Origin: Drosophila persimilis
Taxonomy: Eukaryota; Arthropoda; Insecta; Diptera; Drosophilidae
NCBI RefSeq assembly: GCF_003286085.1
Contig: NW_020825339.1
Span: forward strand, 186,001-250,000
Direction of reading: 5' to 3'
Length of the DNA: 64,000 bases
Shown here: piece by piece, positions 44,953 through 55,704 of the stretch
Layout: each line of letters starts with the position of its first letter
How positions within the stretch are numbered: position 1 is the first letter of the stretch
Translations under genes and position numbers: made by a program
Notes under the pieces: generated by a model
Seen by the model: only the letters and a program-made list of their open reading frames with translations
The model's database searches: none
Told to the model about the DNA's origin: nothing

Positions 44953-46135
44953 TGTAATATTCGACGCTTATCGTGTCTTCTTGTATTTTAATTATCCACG
45001 GCTAACTCCCAAAATTACAGCCTAAAACTAGGCCGTAAAAAAATTCGAGTTGAAGATCTTGTGAGCTTTGATAAAGCTTATCAACAGCTGTTTTGCGACC
45101 AAGCGGCAACGCTTTGATATGCAATTTTTCTGCCGTGCACTATATTTTATTAAATATTGCTGTGTCTGGATCCTGTATAACAGAAGAAGACCATAGAAAG
45201 TGTGGGAAAACGTGGGTTGCTGTTTTTAGTAGTCCCAGCCTCTTTATTTCTCTCCTCGTGACCGTCAGAGTGACCGGCCGTGGAAAAAGAAGTCTTGTAG
45301 AGCTGACCCATTTCTCTAAACCAAGGTCAAGCCAAAGTCAAAGCCTAGTGCAAGTGCCAAGTGCGGCTCAAAGTGATCATTTAATTTGAGTGGACGCGCC
45401 AGTTATATATCGTCAATACTGGGGCAGCCGTTCGACCATTTGGAAAACGAACGCCCACAGTTCAGTAAAATTTTTCGATCAGTGGTGTAATTCTGTTGAG
45501 GTAATTATCCACCCAGCTACAGAGACCCGTTGAAAAATTCCTGTTCTTTCCGCGTAGGATTAGCACCACTAGTATCTACGTATTACAACGCTGGTCTAGA
45601 AGTTACGGATTGGTTATTCCCGGACACCTCTATTGGCCACGTGCCCGTACCACGGTTTAACCCCCATCTGAAAAGAATGAATGTGCGGTAACTATTCGTT
45701 GGTCTTCAACCATAATCACGGTTTTATACATGCTCGTGAATTTATATATACCTACTACTAATCAGTTTTATAGATTTAAGATCATTATACCCTACCTCGC
45801 CCTTATGATATTCCTTCCCCAGTATATGCTGTATATTAATACCCAATAAATGTAAGACAATATCGAATAGCATGCTGATTTGAAGGGATCCTGACTGTTA
45901 ATAGGTGGCCCTGAAGGATGCTCCATGACTATGCTACATAGTCTATAACTCTACTTTGAGCACTCTACTTCACTCCACTATCTTATCTGAGCGGACCGGG
46001 ACGTACGCTTCTAAGCACTTGACCTTGATAGTGGCGCCGGTAATAAGCCCGGCTCTCGGTTTCATCTCGGCTGCGACGCAAAACGAGCTGTCGCTATGAG
46101 TACTCAAGTCAACGTTCTTCAGTAAAGAGCAGCAC
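44953..46135 (+). repeat. micropia-like LTR and following sequence (copy 2)
   Basis: Starts TGTAATATTCGACGC after the G tract. Relative to copies 1 and 3 it has 131 extra bases at 45057-45187 flanked by GAAGA, and lacks ~230 bp after 45918. It ends at CGTTCTTCAGTAAAG and passes into host DNA, unlike the other copies. Confidence 0.6.
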
Positions 46136-46212
46136 CAGTAAAACAAACTAAAAACCAAAAATAGCCAAGATTGCTTTGACTGATTGTGGTTTTACTGTAA
46201 CTCTGCTTTCAG
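46136..46212 (+). other. Intron remnant upstream of the small host gene
   Basis: Noncoding DNA ending in a good splice acceptor (CTCTGCTTTCAG, 46201-46212). Any upstream exon, probably with the start codon, is not visible between here and the LTR. Confidence 0.55.
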
Positions 46213-46475
46213 GTGTGCATGTGTGCTCGCGTGCCTCGTGAGGAGCCCACCAAGCCAGTTGAGGCTCAGCTCAACGACCTGCTGGCAAAGGTCAAGGAAT
46301 TTTTCAACGAGGATAGCGTTAAGGTAAGTCTAGCCGACACTAGCCGACCTTAACAGACGAGACAAAAACGTATGCCTAATTTACTCGATTGCTTCTGCAC
46401 GACTTCCATGATAAGGCTGCTGCTGAAGAAGGTCTTGCTGTGAACGAGCAGATCCAGAAGGCGCCCAAACCCTAA
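46213..46475 (+). CDS. Small host protein, last two exons (5' exon missing)
   Basis: Exon 46213-46323 and exon 46416-46475 join in phase across a 92-bp intron with GTAAGT donor and AG acceptor at 46414-46415. Together they encode ~57 residues: a Cys-containing start, an amphipathic helical part (EAQLNDLLAKVKEFFNED) and a short tail ending EQIQKAPKP before TAA. A polyadenylation signal AATAAA lies at 46527-46532. The size and helical sequence suggest a small secreted protein whose signal peptide was in the missing exon; this is inference and I do not recognise the family. No stop or frameshift interrupts what remains. It is convergent with the RING gene, with stops ~95 bp apart. Confidence 0.65.
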
Positions 46476-46526
46476 AAATGCAGCTCTAAAGCAACGAATT
46501 TAAAAATCAAATCAAAAGATGTGCCC

Positions 46527-46532
46527 AATAAA
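46527..46532 (+). promoter_or_regulatory. Polyadenylation signal of the small host gene
   Basis: AATAAA, 52 bases after the stop codon. Confidence 0.7.
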
Positions 46533-46568
46533 GGTTTAAACTACAATTTAAAGGTTTTTAGCGTCAGC

Positions 46569-47722
46569 TCAATAATGCAAAAACATCCACAAACGGAGCT
46601 GGATCCGGGTCATGGCAAATAGCCGGTACAGGGCCTGAGGTCCCGCCAAGGGAAGCTCCTGGCGGTTTGCGCACTTGCCGGTTGAATCGAAAATATGGCG
46701 GTAGATACGCGGGCGTATGTCGTGCAGCTGCTTGGCGCTGCAGACACTCTGCGGCATCTGGATCAAATGGTCAACCATGAGGGACACTCGTGGGGTAGTC
46801 GAAAGCAATAGCTGGCCGCTGACGGTGATTTTTTCCCCAGCTCTTTTCAGACGTAGACGCAGCACCCAATCCTCCTCAAAGGCACGAATCGTCTGTGGGG
46901 ATCGGGATAAGAGATCATCAGAGGTATGCTGCAGACGAGTTCTGGTTCTCCAAAACCTTACCTCAGATTCGAGGGTCCGTGGGTGTAAACCCTCTGAGTG
47001 GTGTATCCACTTCATTCTCAAGGTGAAAAATTCCACCCGGCTAGCACTCAGCACCCGATGGAGCTTCAACACGGGCTTTTGGGCCTCAAGCTCCCTGTCT
47101 TCGACATGCAGCAGAATATCTAGGATCTCCTTTCCCTGCTTCTGGGGAAACCCACAGTCGGAATCATGTAAGACGCTGTCCTTGTAGGGGCCTTCCAAGA
47201 ACAGCCCACGCAGTGGTACTTGCAGAAAACCACACGCCCCTCACAAACGAACTCCAAGTGTCTGGAGAGATCTTTCCTATCTGAGAACTGGTCATTGCAG
47301 CTGGGGCAGCTGATGGGTAGCTCCCAGAGCGTCTGGCGCACCACTAGATTCTGCTCCTGATCGTAGTTTCTAATGAGCGATCGACAACTTGGGCAGCAGG
47401 CACGCGTTTTATTGAAGATGGCAACAGCCAGAACGGCGGTCTTGCAGTCCTCACACATGATATGCCCATGGCTGCACTGATAGAAGTCGTGTGGTTGTGG
47501 AACCTCGCGGCACACAACGCACACCAGTATGTTATGCAGTAGCTCACGAAGATCGGAGACGCCACCACCCGAGGACCCGCCGACCTCACCCTCACTGCTG
47601 TCCATAGTAGTCGAAATCTCATTCAAAGTACTTTCATCTTTACTTGCAACATCTGACAATCGCTGCCTCTTGGCGGCTGGGGGCTGCTCGTTGTTGTTGT
47701 CATTGGGGTTGGCATTCGACAT
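46569..47722 (-). pseudogene. CYHR1-like RING/SIAH-type zinc-finger gene with one frameshift
   Basis: The N-terminal frame (from ATG 47722) has an acidic/Ser-rich leader (1-65) and a RING-type finger at 68-113 (CVVCREV, YQCSHGHIMCEDC, CCPSCRSLI). A SIAH/TRAF-type zinc region follows at 139-175 (CPSCNDQF, RHLEFVC, CKYHCVGCSW). The homologous reading then moves to a second frame (YKDSVLHDSDCGFPQKQG) and runs to 46569 with a conserved C-terminal domain (IYRHIFDSTG, RLWMFLHY). The order and spacing match cysteine- and histidine-rich protein 1. A single base is out at the G4 run 47187-47190. Total length (~385 codons) fits the family, so this is a recent break or a sequencing error. A ubiquitin-ligase-like role is inferred from the RING only. 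Confidence 0.8.
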
Positions 47723-47899
47723 TCTGAAGGGTATTTCGGCCAGCAGCCTCGGCCTGGCTTTACAGTATGTGTGCGTGCTTTATTCAACAATTCTGATTGC
47801 CTGTTGTTGCAGAGTGAACTGATACTCTGGTGTAAAGTACGAGCACAAGGTTACGAGTTTTCCAAGGCCAAGCTGGTTCCCTGAAAATTACAAATTTAA
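47723..47899 (-). promoter_or_regulatory. 5' flank of the RING gene
   Basis: About 175 bp of unique DNA between the ATG and HINE-like copy 7. No clear TATA box. The repeat sits close enough to cut off or replace the native promoter. Confidence 0.4.
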
Positions 47900-49028
47900 C
47901 GAGGGGGAACGTTGTGAGTTGCTGCGGACACCGCAACTCTACGGTTATACCCGATACTAAGTCAGTATGGCTCTCCTCCGGCAGACGCCGCTAATATTTA
48001 ACGACACGACAAAGAGTGCGTGCGAGAGAGACAGAAAATCAGTCTGAGCGTGACGTCACGCGCTGCGTAGCCACTGCAAATTGATTTGTTTCCTTTCGCT
48101 ATAAAAATGATCTGATCTGATCCAGATTCAGCAATCTGATAGATATGGTCGGTATCTATGATTCTGCGTTTTTAGTTTTCTCGAATCTGCAATATTGTGG
48201 ATGCAACAGATTTTCGTCCTTTGTGGGGGCGGACGGGGGTGGGGCGAAATTTTAAGATATACGTTTTATAGTGAGATCTAACAGAAGTGCGGATACCAAA
48301 TTTGGTTACTCTAGCTTTAATAGTCTCTGAGATTTGTGAATATCCCCAGATTTGCATTCTTTGCGGGGGCGGAAGGGGGTGTGGCGAAATTTTGAAACAA
48401 ACTCGTCTCGGTCCGATATATTAGGAGTGTGGATACCAAATTTGGTTGCTCTAGCTTTTATAGTCTCTGAGATCTAGGCGCTAATGTTTTACTCTAAGCA
48501 AAGCCGCCTATACTACGTGTGTGTTAGAGAGAGACAGGGCGAGAAAAAATGAAATTGTTTTCTTGATGCTGGCTATAATAATAATACGATCCAATTCAGA
48601 TTCCGCAGTGTATAAGATATGGTCATTCTCTACGATTCTGCATTTTTGGTTTTATCTTATCTTTAAAATTGTGGATGCCACAGATTTTCGCCCTTTGTGG
48701 GGGCGGAAGTGGGCGGGGCAAAGTTTTGAAATATTTTTGTAGCAGTGACATATCACAGAAGTCTGGATCCAAAACATCGTTGCTCTGGCTCTTATAGTCT
48801 TTGAGCATTAGGCGCTGAAGGGGACGGACAGACGGACAGACGGACGGACGGACAGACGGACAGACGGACGGACGGACAGACAGACATGGCTCAATCGACT
48901 CGGCTATTGATGCTGATCAAGAATATATATACTTTATGGGGTCGGAAACGATTCCTTCAGGACGTTACACACATCCATTTTCACCACAAATCTAATATAC
49001 CCCAATACTCATTTTGAGTATCGGGTAT
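47900..49028 (-). mobile_element. HINE-like repeat, copy 7 (full length)
   Basis: All parts are present on the minus strand, including a long (GTCY)n-complement tract at 48826-48887. The two inverted terminal motifs and the hairpin are intact. Left neighbour is the RING gene; right neighbour is the 285-bp spacer. Confidence 0.87.
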
Positions 49029-49315
49029 AAAAACAGAGGATACACACAGAGAAAAACGGCATAGTAGGCACCCATGAATAGTTTAATTTAATAGAATGCA
49101 CTTTGATCTACACATAAATGTACTCAAAAATATTTGTAATGCGGCCCATAGCGTTCAATGGGTCTGGGGGGGGTGGTGTCTCGGTGGACTGGTGTGGTGA
49201 AAAGTAACCTCTTTGACCGCCAAAGTGCTCTGCTATCGCAAACAAGATTACGGTGCCTATTAGTCCATGTTTCATTTAGTACATGTCAAATAGATATGTT
49301 GCTGACATGTTTTTT

Positions 49316-50245
49316 ATACCCGATACTCAAAATGAGTATTGGGGTATATTAGATTTGTGGTAAAAGTGGATGTGTGTAACGTCCAGAAGGAATCGTTTCC
49401 GACCCCATAAAGTATATATATTCTTGATCAGCATCAATAGCCGAGTCGATTGAGGCATGTCTGTCTGTCCGTCTGTCCGTCCGTCCGTCTGTTCGTCTGT
49501 CCGTCCCCTTCAGCGCCTAATGCTCAAAGACTATAAGAGCTAGAGCAACGATGTTTTGGATCCAGACTTCTGTGATATGTCACTGCTTTTTTTCATTTTT
49601 TCTCGCCCTGTCTCTCTCTAACACACACGTAGCATAGGCGGCTTTGCTTAGAGTAAAACATTAGCGTCTAGATCTCAGAGACTATAAAAGCTAGAGCAAC
49701 CAAATTTGGTATCCATACTCCTAATATATCGGACCGAGACGAGTTTATTTCAAAATTTCGCCACACCCCCTTCCGCCCCCGCAAAGGATGCAAGTCTGGG
49801 GATATTCACAAATCTCAGAGACTATTAAAGCTAGAGTAACCAAATTTAGTATCCGCACTCCTGTTAGATCTCTCTATAAAACGTATATCTCAAAATTTCG
49901 CCCCACCTCCTTCCGCCCACACAAAGGACGAAAATCTGTTGCATCCACAATATTGCAGATTCGAGAAAACTAAAAACGCAGAATCATAGAGAACGACCAT
50001 ATCTATCAGATTGCTGAATCTAGATCAGATCAGATCATTTTTATAGCCAAAGGAAACAAATCAATTTGCACTGGCTACGCAGCGCCCGACGTCACGCTCA
50101 GACTGATTTTCTGTCTCTCTCGCACGCACTCTATGTCGTGTCGTTTAATATTAGCGGCGTCTGCCGGAGGAGAGCCATACTGACTTAGTATCGGGTATAA
50201 CTGTAGAGTTGCGGTGTCCGCAGCAACTCACAACGATCCCCTTCG
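49316..50245 (+). mobile_element. HINE-like repeat, copy 8 (duplicate of copy 4)
   Basis: Same internal deletion and the same altered end (CCCCTTCG) as copy 4; I saw two substitutions (at 49883 and 50133). Confidence 0.85.
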
Positions 50246-50366
50246 TTTTTTTTGTATTTGATCGCTGCTGAAGCGAATTTTTTTTGAATAGCAAAACATG
50301 AAGGAAATTAACGAATTAGACGTTATGCTTTTTTTGGGCGACGAAGAGTACAGCTGATCGACTTCC

Positions 50367-51210
50367 TCGAATAGGAACGACCGAGCATCCCAATCATCCT
50401 CTACGTCCGCCAATGGGCAAAGCAGGGGAGACCTTTCGTCTATTTCAAAAACTTTACGTCGATTTTCTAGGTCCGTACCCCCGAAGTCGATCCGGGAATA
50501 TAGGCATTTTTGTAGTACTCGATCATTTTTCTAAATTTCCTTTCCTAAAAGTGGTAAAGAAATTTACTGCGGGTGCCGTAACTCGGTTCATGGAGGAAGA
50601 CCTGTTTCATTGCTTTGGAGTCCCGGAAGTGATAGTGTCAGATAACGGCGTTCAATTCAAGTCACACAAGTTCAAGGATCTGTTAGCGAAATTCCAAATT
50701 CGACATTCGTACACCGCCGCCTACGCTCCCCAAACCAATACCTCAGAGCGGGTAAATCGCTCGGTACTCGCTGCTATCAAAGCGTACATTAAGCCCGATC
50801 AATCCAGTGTGCATGCATCCATCAAAAGTAGCCCATATCCTGTTGCTTTTGGCCAAAACATGATTACTGGCGGTTCCACTAATCAACTCCTACGAAACCT
50901 CAGTATGTTGGAGAACCGAACAGTAGTCTTCGATCGCGACGATTCCTTCGAGCTAATTCGCAAGACCGCTGCAGAAGCAATGAAACAGCAGCATGTTCGC
51001 AATGAAAATATCTATAATCTTCGAAGCCGAGAAGTAAACTTTCAAGTGGGTCAAGAAGTGTATAGACGAAATTTTGACCAGAGTAGTTTTGTGAAAGGCA
51101 TTGATGCGAAACTGGCACCTACGTTTCGGAAAGCCCGCATTAAGAAATGATTTCCAGGGTCGCTTTATTGGTAAATATCACGCAAATGATATTAAACAAT
51201 AAATCGTATC
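50367..51210 (+). pseudogene. micropia-like integrase fragment (copy 3)
   Basis: Duplicate of copy 1, including the early TGA (51148-51150). One residue differs in the region I compared (Ala for Ser at 50575). Confidence 0.85.
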
Positions 51211-51274
51211 CAGCACTAAAAGTGTGGATCACGCTTTGGTTAGCAAGACCCCAAACTGTGATTTCAGCGGGGGG

Positions 51275-52520
51275 TGTAATATTCGACGCTTATCGTGTCT
51301 TCTTGTATTTTAATTATCCACGGCTAACTCCCAAAATTACAGCCTAAAACTAGGCCGTAAAAAAATTCGAGTTGAAGAAGACCATAGAAAGTGTGGAAAA
51401 ACGTGGGTTGCTGTTTTTAGTAGTCCCAGCCTCTTTATTTCTCTCCTCGTGACCGTCAGAGTGACCGGCCGTGGAAAAAGAAGTCTTGTAGAGCTGACCC
51501 AGTTCTCTAAACCAAGGTCAAGCCAAAGTCAAAGCCTAGTGCAAGTGCCAAGTGCGGCTCAAAGTGATCATTTAATTTGAGTGGACGCGCCAGTTATATA
51601 TCGTCAATACTGGGGCAGCCGTTCGACCATTTGGAAAACGAACGCCCACAGTTCAGTAAAATTTTTCGATCAGTGGTGTAATTCTGTTGAGGTAATTATC
51701 CTCCCAGCTACAGAGACCCGTTGAAAAATTCCTGGTTTTTCCGCGTAGAATTAGCACCACTAGTATCTACGTATTACAACGCTGGTCTAGAAGTTACGGA
51801 TTGGTTATTCCCGGACACGTGCCAGTACCACCGATTTAACCCCCATCTGAAAAGAATGAATGTGCGGTAACTATTCGTTGGTCTTCAACCATAATCACGG
51901 TTTTATACATGCTCGTGCATTTATATATACCTACTACTAATCAGTTTTATAGATTTAAGATCATTATACCCTACCTCGCCCTTATGATATTCCTTCCCCA
52001 GTATATGCTGTATAGTAATACCCTATAAATGTAAGACAATATCGAATAGCAGGCTTATTTGAAGGGATCCTGACTGTTAATAGGCGGCCCTGAAGGATTA
52101 TGGTAGGGTGGGCGTTCTCGCCAATGAGCTATACCGCAGCCGACAAAGATCTGACCGGTGATCTTCTTCGTTTACGTATCCATGCTGATCTGTCCCTTTG
52201 ACCCCCTGTATCCCGTTTCCTAGTATCCTTTTCCTACTCGTACGCGATTTTTTTTTATATAAATTCTTATCTCGACCATTTGCCAGAGCTCTAAATGGGT
52301 AGTAAAATGTCCTCCATGCCCACATAGTATGCTACATAGTCTATAACTCTACTTTTAGCACTCTACTTCACTCCACTCTCTTATCTGAGCGGACCGGGAC
52401 GTACGCTTCTAAGCACTTGACCTTGACAGTGGCGCCGGTAATAAGCCCGGCTCTCGGTTTCATCTCGGCTGCGACGCAAAACGAGCTGTCGCTATGAGTA
52501 CTCAAGTCAACGTTCTTCAG
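51275..52520 (+). repeat. micropia-like LTR and following sequence (copy 3)
   Basis: Duplicate of 39625-40870, with the same join to a 5'-truncated HINE-like repeat at TAAAG. Confidence 0.6.
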
Positions 52521-53543
52521 TAAAGTATATATATTCTTGATCAGCATCAATAGCCGAGTCGATTGAGCCCTGTCTGTCTGTCCGTCCGTCCGTCTGTCCG
52601 TCTGTCCGTCTGTCCGTCCCCTTTCAGCGCCTAGTGCTCAAAGTCTATAAGAGCTAGAGCAACGATGTTTTGGATCCAGACTTCTGTGATATGTCACTGC
52701 TACAAAAATATTTCAAAACTTTGCCCCGCCCATTTCCGCCCCCACAAAGGACGAAAATCTGTGGCATCCACATTTTTAAAGATACGATAAAACCAAAAAC
52801 GCAGAATCGTAGAGAATGACCATATCTTTTAGACTGCAGAATCTGAATTGGATCGTATTATTATTATAGCCAGCATCAAGAAAACAATTTCATTTTTTCT
52901 TTTTTCTCGCCCTGTCTCTCTCTAACACACACGTAGCATAGGCGGCTTTGCTTAGAGTAAAACATTAGCGCCTAGATCTCAGAGACTATAAAAGCTAGAG
53001 CAACCAAATTTGGTATCCACACTCGTAATATATCAGACCGAGACGAGTTTGTTTCAAAATTTCGCCACACCCCTTCCGCCCCCGCAAAGGATGCAAATCT
53101 GGGGATATTCACAAATCTCAGAGAGTATTAAGGCTAGAGTAACCAAATTTAGTGTCCGTACTCCTGTTAGATCTTACTATAAAACGTATATCTCAAAATT
53201 TCGCCCCACCCCCTTCCGCCCACACAAAGGACGAAAATCTGTTGCATCCACAATATTGCACATTCGAGAAAACTAAAAACGCAGAATCATAAATAATGAC
53301 CATATCTATCAGGTTGCTGAATCTGGATCAGATCATTTTTATAGCCAAAAGGAACAAATCAATTTGCAGTGGCTACGCAGCGCCCGACGTCACGCTCAGA
53401 CTGATTTTCTGTCTCTCTCGCACGCACTCTTTGTCGTGTCGTTTAATATTAGCGGCGTCTGCCGGAGGAGAGCCATACTGACTTAGTATCGGGTATAACC
53501 GTAGAGTTGCGGTGTCCGCAGCAACTCACAACGTTCCCCCTCG
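52521..53543 (+). mobile_element. HINE-like repeat, copy 9 (duplicate of copy 5)
   Basis: Same 5' truncation point and same 3' join to LINE sequence as copy 5. Confidence 0.85.
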
Positions 53544-54840
53544 TTACAACTGTATTCACTGCCCTTCGGGCAAGACTCCGCAAAGAACGCAATTAATACG
53601 CACAGGACGGGTCATGTCCCCTTAAATAATCAAGTGGCATATGCTTACTCTACCACACTTTCTGGAGACCAGCAACAGTTTCCTACCTTGCAGTCTAGTC
53701 ACAAAAAGGGGGCTGATAGACCAACAATACAGCAGCACCAACGAAATATTGCTCAGCACCAACCTTTGGTAGGCACTAGAAGTAATACAGGGCCCTCCTA
53801 TGCTGCCGTAGCAAATGGTAATTCAAATGCAATACCTGCTACACCTGCTCAACGTCGTTTTCATAGTCTACAAGCGCATCAGCCACAAGGATTGAATAAC
53901 CAGCAACAGAATTCATATGAAGTTCAGGCACTGCTACAACAACAGCAGACACAATTTCAACAATGTCAACAACAGCTCCAACAGCAGCAGCAGCAGCAGT
54001 TTCTTATGTGGCTACAGCAACAGCAGCAAGAACAGCAGCAGCATAATAGTCAAGCCAATCAACGCCTTGAAAAACTTGAAAAAATGGTTTTTGAATTGGC
54101 CAACACGATTAAGCAATGGGCTGGATCTAATCTTCAGCTCCAGAACAACGTTTCAGCATCTCAATGAACCCACTAAAGGTTCTCATCTGGAATGCTAACG
54201 GCATTTCACGGAAAGCAAAAGAGGTTGAGCTCTTCGCGCACAAGAATAGCGTTGACATTCTTCTTTTGACGGAGATCAGAATTAAAAGAGGGGCAGCTGT
54301 TAAAATACATGGATATGCCTTCTATCCAGCCTTCAAGCCATCGCGGAATAATAATAGCGTTGGTGGAGTTGCGGTTTTAGTTAAGACTTCGCTTCGTCAT
54401 TTTCCACAAAGGGTCATTGAGACACGCAGCATGCAAATGTCAGCAGTAAAAGTAGCCACAGGACTGGGCGATGTGGAGTTCAGCGCCATTTACTGCCCTC
54501 CCAGAGTCAGGATTGAGGAAAGACATTACATCGATGCACTCCGTGCTTGCGGGCAAAGGTATTTGGTTGGTGGTGACTGGAATGCCCGACACTGGCTGTG
54601 GGGAGACACTTACAATTCCCCTAGGGGGCGAGAGCTAGCGGAAGCCATCTCTGCTACTGGCGCTAAGATCCTTGCAACTGGATCACCAACCAGGTACCCA
54701 TATGTACTCAATCACACGCCGTCCTGCATAGACTTCGCAGTACATCATGGTATTCCGGATTCTCGAGAAACAATAAGTCAGAGCTGGGATCTGGACTCCG
54801 ACCATCTGGCCTTAGTCATCAGCATTAAAACAGATGGCAC
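53544..54840 (+). pseudogene. LINE fragment B (duplicate of fragment A)
   Basis: Same 5' end, internal deletion and 3' break as fragment A. The residue at 54518 is Glu as in the other LINE copies, so the Lys in fragment A arose after the duplication. Confidence 0.88.
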
Positions 54841-55603
54841 TATAAAACCAAAAACGCAGAATCGTAGAGAATGACCATATCTTTTAGACTGCAGAATCTG
54901 AATTGGATCGTATTATTATTATAGCCAGCATCAAGAAAACAATTTCATTTTTTCTTTTTTCTCGCCCTGTCTCTCTCTAACACACACGTAGCATAGGCGG
55001 CTTTGCTTAGAGTAAAACATTAGCGCCTAGATCTCAGAGACTATAAAAGCTAGAGCAACCAAATTTGGTATCCACACTCGTAATATATCAGACCGAGACG
55101 AGTTTGTTTCAAAATTTCGCCACACACCTTCCGCCCCCGCAAAGGATGCAAATCTGGGGATATTCACAAATCTCAGAGAGTATTAAGGCTAGAGTAACCA
55201 AATTTAGTGTCCGTACTCCTGTTAGATCTTACTATAAAACGTATATCTCAAAATTTCGCCCCACCCCCTTCCGCCCACACAAAGGACGAAAATCTGTTGC
55301 ATCCACAATATTGCACATTCGAGAAAACTAAAAACGCAGAATCATAAATAATGACCATATCTATCAGGTTGCTGAATCTGGATCAGATCAGATCATTTTT
55401 ATAGCCAAAAGGAACAAATCAATTTGCAGTGGCTACGCAGCGACCGACGTCACGCTCAGACTGATTTTCTGTCTCTCTCGCACGCACTCTTTGTCGTGTT
55501 GTTTAATATTAGCGGCGTCTGCCGGAGGAGAGCCATACTGACTTAGTATCGGGTATAACCGTAGAGTTGCGGTGTCCGCAGCAACTCACAACGTTCCCCC
55601 TCG
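54841..55603 (+). mobile_element. HINE-like repeat, copy 10 (5'-truncated)
   Basis: Begins mid-repeat like copy 6 but has a normal hairpin and CCCCCTCG end. It is followed at once by the 5' end of the long LINE copy. Confidence 0.83.
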
Positions 55604-55704
55604 TTACAACTGTATTCACTGCCCTTCGGGCAAGACATTCCCCTCAGTCTGCGCACAGCCGCACAAGAGGGGCAATAAATACTTCGCTTATCAGCTACGG
55701 TATA
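55604..55704 (+). promoter_or_regulatory. LINE 5' untranslated region
   Basis: Starts TTACAACTGTATTCACTGCCC, the same start as fragments A and B. About 100 bp precede the ORF1 ATG. Jockey-type LINEs usually have their promoter here; no motif was assigned. Confidence 0.6.

Larger units (their letters stand above)
48870..55370 (+). repeat. Segmental duplication, block B
   Basis: Counterpart of block A at +11,650 bp. Contents and order are the same: spacer (49029-49315), HINE-like copy 8, micropia-like copy 3, HINE-like copy 9, LINE fragment B and HINE-like copy 10. Confidence 0.88.

Noticed and set aside
55567..55704. Upstream ATG giving a 671-residue LINE ORF1
   Set aside because: The first 46 codons cover the end of the HINE-like repeat and the LINE leader; the other copies place the LINE start at 55604.
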